Source: Epiperipatus broadwayi (lineage: Eukaryota > Onychophora > Udeonychophora > Euonychophora > Peripatidae). From it: a stretch of 64,000 nt of DNA. A model generated the notes under the pieces. It was not told where the DNA came from and ran no database searches. It worked only from the letters and a program-made list of their open reading frames with translations. Position 1 is the first letter of the stretch; the number at the start of each line of letters is the position of its first letter. Shown here one piece after another: positions 58,330-64,000 of the stretch. The stretch is from assembly GCA_028023455.1 (NCBI GenBank), contig JAQFVV010000180.1, positions 558,001 to 622,000 of the forward strand, read 5' to 3'. The translations under genes and the position numbers were made by a program.

Positions 58330-59970
58330 TGATCTCTTTATAGCTGGGCTGCTATTGTTATTCTTTTTTCAAAAGCTAAATAAAGAATAACTTGCTACTG
58401 AAGTCTAATACTTTAGCTTGCTCCCTATCTTGTTTTTTTGGAATAATCTTGCATCCATCTAATCAAATTATATCTCAGACAAGACAAATTAAATCCTGAC
58501 CAATATACTCTATTTCTACAAAAAAATTATTTTCCTGCTTTTGTTCTTTTAATTAAAAAGAATTCTAATTCTAATTATTGAAATTCTTCTGTAGTTTTTT
58601 TTTTTTTTAAGTACCAAAAAGAAGCTTAATTACTTTCAGTTGAGCAACATTGTCTTTTGTTTTAGAGAGATAAAGAGAAAATACAAAAAACAATTTTAAT
58701 TTACTAAAACAGTATTTCTTAACAAAAATGTTATTTTTTCTTTTGTTTTAAAAATTGATAATCATTTCTTAATTTTTTACTTATTTCTTTCTTTTATTAC
58801 TTTTTCAAAATTAAAATACATTAGTTATTGAAGAGAGAATAAGAAAATTATTTATTTTATTAATACTTTTTCTTTCTTTACAACTATCTTTAAATTATAA
58901 ATATTCACATTCTTACTTTTAATAAAATGTTTGGAATTTTTATTTAAAGAATGTAAAACCTTTAAATAAGTTAATGCTTGTTATAAATAAACAAGAAACA
59001 TTTCCCCATTCTAAATGTATTCCTTTTAATATATTTATATCTGATATGGCCAGAGTTTCTCTACAATATTACAATATCCTTTTCATTAATGATGCGACAA
59101 TGAAATTGAGATGAATATTTTATTCTTTAATATTTTAAATTTTATATTTTTAATGTTCATTCTTATTGCTGATGCTGTACAAAGTTATATGAATGTTCAA
59201 GTAAGTCTTCACATCTGGGTTGTTATTACTCTTCTTTTTTCAAAAGCTGAATAGAATGATATGCTGACTAGAGTAAATACTGAAGTCTAATGCTTTCACC
59301 TGTTTTCCCTATCTGGTTTTTGAGAAGTTTTCTATCCATCCAATCACATATTGCCTCAAACATGACAGATTAAACCCTGACCAATAGATTCTGTTTTTAT
59401 AAAAAGGCTATTTTCTTTTTTTTCTTTTAACTAAAAAAAATTCTAATGATAATTATTAAAATTCCTCCACAGTTAATTTTTTAATACTCCCCCCCCAAAA
59501 AAAAAAAAAACCTATACTTTTTAATTGCACTTTTATTTGATCAACATTGCCTTTTGTTTTAGAGAGATAAAGAGAAAAGAAAAAGCAACCCTAATTAATT
59601 AAAACAATATTTTTTAGCAAAAATGTTAAAACCTTTTTTTTAAAAAAAAAACTGATAATGCTTAACATTTTATTTATTGATCTCTTTGTTTCAATTAAAA
59701 CTAATGCTAAAATTAGTAAAGAGAGAATTAAAAAATTATTTATTTTTTAATACTTTTTTTTCTTTTACAACTATCCTTAATAAATTATAAATATTCACAT
59801 TCTTATTTTAAAAATATTTGGAATTTTTATATTATCATTTAAAGGAATGAAAAACTTTTAAATAAATTAATGCTTATTATGATCTTTATAATTTCCCCAT
59901 TCTAAATTTAGGGATTTTAATAAGTTTGTAATATCTGACATGGCCAGAGTTGGCCTACAATATTACAATA
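58330..59970 (+). repeat. Tandem duplication, unit about 0.88 kb
   Basis: Unit 1 (about 58,330-59,100) and unit 2 (about 59,215-59,970) share, in order, TTTTTTCAAAAGCT, CTGAAGTCTAAT, TGACCAATA, TTGTTTTAGAGAGATAAAGA and ATGGCCAGAGTT. Moderately diverged, non-coding. Confidence 0.75.
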
Positions 59971-60329
59971 TAAATTTTTTTATTTATTATATATCCAATT
60001 TTATTTAATTAATATTTGAGAAAACAAAATAAAATATATATAATTCATTATATTTTAATTTTTTTGTGAATTCTAATTTAATAAATAAAAATGGCAATGA
60101 AGAGAATTTGTTCTTGACCTATGCGATTTCACATTAACATGACCAGAACATTGCAAAATATTTAGGTATACACATTGCAAATAACTGAGAAATCTGCATT
60201 ACTACATAATCAGTGTTTTTACAAATTATATTACTTCACATGTGATTGCTGTAATAGGGTTCACAAATTACACAATTTTAATCAAAAAGAAAAGGAAATG
60301 TAGTTTAACAGCATATGATAAAATGTTTT
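59971..60329. other. AT-rich, nothing recognised
   Basis: No ORF, repeat or RNA feature recognised. Confidence 0.5.
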
Positions 60330-61896
60330 ATTTTTTGATTTTAATAAAAGATGTAGATCTTTCTGACTCAGAGTCATGATAAATGTGAGGCCTTGTACTG
60401 ACCCCCCACCAGTCTGACTTCATGGGATTAGGGATGATGGAATTTAATTTGCATCAAGATGCCTCTTACTCAAGCAGTGACCCAGAAATCAATATCTTAT
60501 CAATAATTTGAGAAGTATTAATTCATTCTTTAAAAACAATTATAATTATATGCCAGTAACAGTAGGATCTCCATATTAGGTCTGCAATATTTTTTGTGTC
60601 AAAAAACTCGTGGGTTATTAATAGAAAAAAGTCACCACTTGCTTCCTAGCAGTAGTATGATTGTGGATAATCAAGGCAATCAGATATCACTTTTGGACCA
60701 GACAAGAATGAAAATATATTTTTTGTGGTGTCAGCTGAAACACAGCAATTTATTAGGCTGTGACAAACTCAGTAACTTGGCTTTTACAGTAATTGGAATG
60801 AATCAGCTCACAAATAGAAAAAAAATCTAAAGGAGTCTATCCAGATATTTTGATGATAAACTAGATTTTGAAAGCTAGACTAAATCTATCAATCCTGAGA
60901 ATTAATCAGAATGTTCATGAAAATGAATTCAAAAGTGGTAAAATGTGGATTTCTCAAGTTCTATGCTGTATGTTCAAGGGAATCACCAGATGGTTTCAGT
61001 AATTATGATTAAGGTATAAGAGTTGTAGGCAGTAGTTGTTCAAACAGTGGATGGATAGCAACACCATAGGCTCAGAGGCCAGTTAAAGTTGAACCATGTG
61101 TCATCATCTATCAATGAAGTCTACAATGTTCAAAGACACTATGCCTGTTAATGAAGACACCAGGTCCATCTTCTGATGAGCATACTGAAGTTGATGATAA
61201 TAGAATCAGGTCTGAAGAAGCCAGGAAATGACAAAGACATCCATCACTGTATCTCAATGCTCTATATTTTCCAGTGGAAATTTTAGCTGGGGGAGGGGGG
61301 GTATGTTAAGGTTTAACTTATCTTTAAGTAATGGTCTTGTCTAAATTCAATCTTATCTTGTTTGAATTCAGCATTTGTTACTACTGATAAATGATTGTAA
61401 GTATCAATAAAATACTATCAATGGCAGAAACAGTCTAATAATTGAAGATACTCAGGGAATCCAATGGCTTCTATTAAAGGAGAGGTCCTAGCAATAAATT
61501 GCTAATTCATTTGGAGATGAACTGAGACAATAATCAGGAGTAGAACAGCAGTGCATACATTGTTTTCACTATTGTTAAAACAGTGAGGCAAATTCACATT
61601 GAACTGGAACTGTTAGACATTAAACCTGACATGAGGAAATGTCATCACATCTACATATGAGGCGAGTTTTTGTCATACAGCTGAAAATGTTAAGTAAATC
61701 TAGGAGGGTGCCTATAGTTCTTTGCATCACTATTTGCATGGCAACTAGACGCTACACCTGCACATGACAACAGGTGAATAGTATAGCAGATGGCATATGT
61801 AAAATATATTGTAATTATATGTTGTATATACTTTGAATAAAATATTTAACTGTACTTGTACAAGCCTGTATTTATTCTGAGTTTATGAACATAACA
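60330..61896 (+). mobile_element. 3' end of an LTR retrotransposon (internal remnant, PPT, LTR)
   Basis: A GC-richer internal stretch (about 60,330-61,288) with no recognisable protein domain is followed by a G-rich polypurine tract (61,289-61,301, GGGGGAGGGGGGG) and then an LTR starting TGTTA (61,304) and ending TAACA (61,896), 593 bp, with a late AATAAA-like signal near 61,838. The same LTR occurs at 51,920-52,896. No 5' LTR seen upstream. Superfamily not assignable without pol. Confidence 0.72.
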
Positions 61897-62609
61897 GTTA
61901 TAAACTCCATAATTTTACTGAAGAACTTTTACAAAATTATTATTCTTTAATTTTCAATATTTTGAACTGTACCTATAAGCACATTAGCAATTTGTATCCT
62001 TGATTAGAATAAACATTTTATACTATATTTGTAATGGCCTGAGAACATTCATCTTCTTTTCTCTTAGTTAAGATAGCACAAAAAATTTCCCATCATGAGC
62101 TTTAGCTTTATTTGCTTATTTTATATTTTTTTTCCATCACTTCCTTATCTCTTAGTGTATTACTTTTGCTATTTTAATGTTTTACCGTTTTATATATCTA
62201 GAAAAAATTGATTCCTCCCTAACTATTCTCCTTTAAGCATTCAAAGATTAAATATTTTTGCGCAATAAATCCTGTTGGATTAATATTTCTTCCAATTCTT
62301 TATGTGTTTGAGTTTCATTGATTGACTTCAATGTTCTTGCTGCTTCATATCTCTTGAGAAGTCTTTGATTCATTTTGAAGTATTTAACAATGCTTCCATT
62401 CTAATGTTTACCTTTACTTCACAAGATATTGCTAAATCTTGGATTAAAGTATGGTGATACTTGTTTTGCTATGACAATTTAATAGTGTCTAATGACTACT
62501 GTCTGAACACAACCAAACTATTTATGCAAACATGAAACATCAAGAATAAAACATTTTATGATTATCAGGAATTAAACATTTGGATAAAACCTTGAATAGA
62601 AATTATGTT
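61897..62609. other. No gene recognised
   Basis: AT-rich sequence without coding or repeat evidence. Confidence 0.5.
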
Positions 62610-62722
62610 TATCTAGAGTATTAAAACAGGCAAAACTCACTATACGTATTGCCACTCAATGCAAGCCAAAGTAATCACTGGATGCCAGAAGGTTTGTGCA
62701 TAAAATCCCTTTAGTGCCTACT

Positions 62723-62786
62723 CATCCAATATCCCCAGACTAGTTTCTGGCTTGTGCCCTTCGTCAGTGAGGAGCCTTGGATCTGA
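62723..62786 (-). ncRNA. Type I hammerhead ribozyme, catalytic core intact
   Basis: Read on the minus strand. Stem I outer ATCCAA pairs with TTGGAT, and inner TCCTCA with TGGGGA (one G-U). CTGACGA (complement of 62,761-62,767) matches CUGANGA. Stem II is AGGGCACAAGCCA, with GGC/GCC pairing and an A-A mismatch at its base. GAAACTAGTC (complement of 62,738-62,747) gives GAA, a palindromic ACTAGT stem III and C17, the expected cleavage position. The very short palindromic stem III is typical of dimer-acting type I hammerheads in PLEs and retrozymes. Confidence 0.78.
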
Positions 62787-62929
62787 GATATGACTATATA
62801 AGCTGATGATCTTGGATTGAAAATATTATAGTGTTTTCAATTTAAGTCCCATAGTTTTGTAGTTAAATAGAGATAAAAGTTGGCTGCTGGAGGGTTGCAT
62901 TAGATCCTAAGCTCTAGCTGCAGTGCTCT

Positions 62930-62994
62930 CAGATCCAAGGTTCCTCACTGACAAAGGCCACAAGCCAGGAACTAATCTGGGGATATTGGATAAG
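62930..62994 (+). ncRNA. Type I hammerhead ribozyme, mutated core
   Basis: Inverted partner of the minus-strand ribozyme. Stem I pairs ATCCAA/TTGGAT and TCCTCA/TGGGGA are kept. The boxes read CTGACAA (62,948-62,954, G8 lost) and GGAACTAATC (62,968-62,977, A13 lost). Stem II AGGC/GCC is cleaner than on the left. Predicted inactive. Confidence 0.72.
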
Positions 62995-63163
62995 TAGGCA
63001 CTAGATGGAGATTTTATGCACAAGCCTTCTGGCATCCAATGATTACTCTGGCTTGCACTGAGTAGTAATACGCATAGTGAGTTTTGCCTGTTTTAATAAC
63101 AGTTAAGAGCAAGCATAAGAAATAGTGATCATGAGATGTTTATTGGCTTATCTAGAATATTAA

Positions 63164-64000
63164 CATGGTTTTCTGCAGTGTTTTTGATTTTATATCTATG
63201 ATTCATCAGCTTTTGATTTTCTCATATTTTCATGGTACATTTTTATGATTGTCCAAAAACTACATTTTACTTCTATAACTAGATATGAAATTCCCTCAGA
63301 AAATTTTTCTCATTTCTATAAATGGTTGAATGCACTTACACACACTAGAAATATATTATTACTAAGAGTTTTTACAAGATATTAGAAGATCAGAAGTCAC
63401 ATCTACTTCAAAAATTGTTGACAGTTCTTGGATTAAGTTATGATAATGTGTGTCCTTTATGTTACTTTGATAATGTCTACTGTTTATGAAACAGGCACCA
63501 AGAATGAAATTTTTGATGACTACTAGAAATTAAGAACCTGGCACAAATCAATGATTACACTAAATTTTATATATTTTCTCTATTATAACTACCGCTATAT
63601 CAGAATTCTACCACTGGCAAAATTGTATATGATTAGGAATTTTCATCTAGTGCAATATATGGGGACTGTATAATTTATTAATGCAGAGAAACACATATAT
63701 AATTACTATGAACTCAGAAACCCTACTAGTTATTTCAATTCCTAAATACAAACTCTTCTTTTTTTCACATTCTTTTTTCACACTCCTATTTAATATTTTC
63801 TGTTTTAATTTGGGCAAAATTACATTATTCTTTCCATGGATTTGTCTATAAAATAAAAATCTTCAACTTCATTGTGCTTGATGTCAGTGTCAGTAAAAAT
63901 CTTTCAATTCTCTTTGTACAAGAAGTGAGCCTTGGTATACCTTTTTATTTTATATAACTAGGAATAAATTGTCTGATAATTTTATTACTATACAATTTTT
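63164..64000. other. AT-rich, nothing recognised
   Basis: No gene, RNA or repeat recognised up to the window end. Confidence 0.5.

Larger units (their letters stand above)
62625..63148. mobile_element. Inverted hammerhead-bearing element, best copy, 15-bp target duplication
   Basis: Inverted arms of about 175 bp (62,619-62,795 and 62,925-63,098), starting from TATTAAAACAGGCAAAACTC and its complement, surround a spacer of about 130 bp. A 50-bp tail follows the right arm only. The whole is bracketed by TATCTAGAGTATTAA (62,610-62,624) and TATCTAGAATATTAA (63,149-63,163), a 15-bp duplication with one mismatch. No ORF. Each arm has a hammerhead with its 5' side inward. It resembles a non-autonomous, retrozyme-like or PLE-derived element inserted as an inverted dimer. 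Confidence 0.82.

Noticed and set aside
60594-60830. 78-codon ORF in the LTR internal region
   Set aside because: No gag, pol or env motif recognised; short and isolated. Kept only as part of the LTR-element remnant.
48250-64000. Last POLRMT exon (FDL...YFFS end)
   Set aside because: Scanned by eye for a phase-compatible exon and found none; it probably lies beyond the window, or a short exon was missed.
1-64000. CRISPR arrays, bacterial operons, rRNA, telomeric repeats
   Set aside because: None seen. The direct repeats present are transposon-derived or a minisatellite without unique spacers of constant length.

Overview
This is eukaryotic, almost certainly invertebrate-animal, nuclear DNA. 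It is very AT-rich, has GT-AG introns, and is dominated by retroelements. The only host gene I can support is the 3' part of the mitochondrial RNA polymerase gene (POLRMT, single-subunit T7-like family) on the + strand. It appears as four exons at 17,740-17,804, 17,871-17,975, 38,491-38,563 and 48,158-48,249. Their reading phases join exactly, and they encode the conserved region around the second catalytic aspartate (IHDSF). The introns between them are 66 bp, 20.5 kb and 9.6 kb; the large ones are packed with repeats. I did not find the exons before 17,740 or the last exon. The species cannot be fixed from this window.

Layout: 541-14,494 is a head-to-tail array of one non-LTR retrotransposon (LINE) family: A (5'-truncated, ORF2 open), B (nearly full length, few lesions), a tail-only fragment, and C (badly decayed). 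The family has a PHD-finger plus SGNH-esterase ORF1 and an APE-endonuclease plus RT ORF2, as known for CR1-group elements, and ends in a short (ACATC)n-like tail. 15,975-17,010 is an antisense RTE-type RT relic. The big POLRMT intron holds an inverted hammerhead-bearing element (18.7-19.6 kb), a roughly 40-bp minisatellite (19.86-20.65 kb), diverged direct duplications (21.2 and 22.7 kb), an antisense LINE copy G (23.25-27.2 kb), a second hammerhead-bearing inverted element (27.2-27.7 kb), and a large palindrome X (28.86-38.35 kb) whose right arm is split by a second LINE array D-E-F (30.19-37.74 kb). The next intron carries a Penelope-like element (PLE) with an uninterrupted 452-codon RT/GIY-YIG ORF.

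Downstream of the last exon seen lie an inverted pair of PLE relics with tRNA-like and hammerhead-like modules (49,994-51,738), a solo LTR (51.9-52.9 kb) holding a nested foldback, a tandem duplication (58.3-60.0 kb), the 3' end of an LTR element with polypurine tract (60.3-61.9 kb), and an inverted hammerhead element flanked by a 15-bp target duplication (62,610-63,163).

Two themes stand out. (1) LINE copies are stacked directly head-to-tail on their own microsatellite-like tails, with decay increasing from 5' to 3' in both arrays. (2) Four separate loci carry head-to-head inverted retroelement pairs. Each has a CUGANGA / hairpin / GAAAC hammerhead-ribozyme-like core near one or both outer ends, and at least two are flanked by target-site duplications, so the inverted pair was inserted as one unit.
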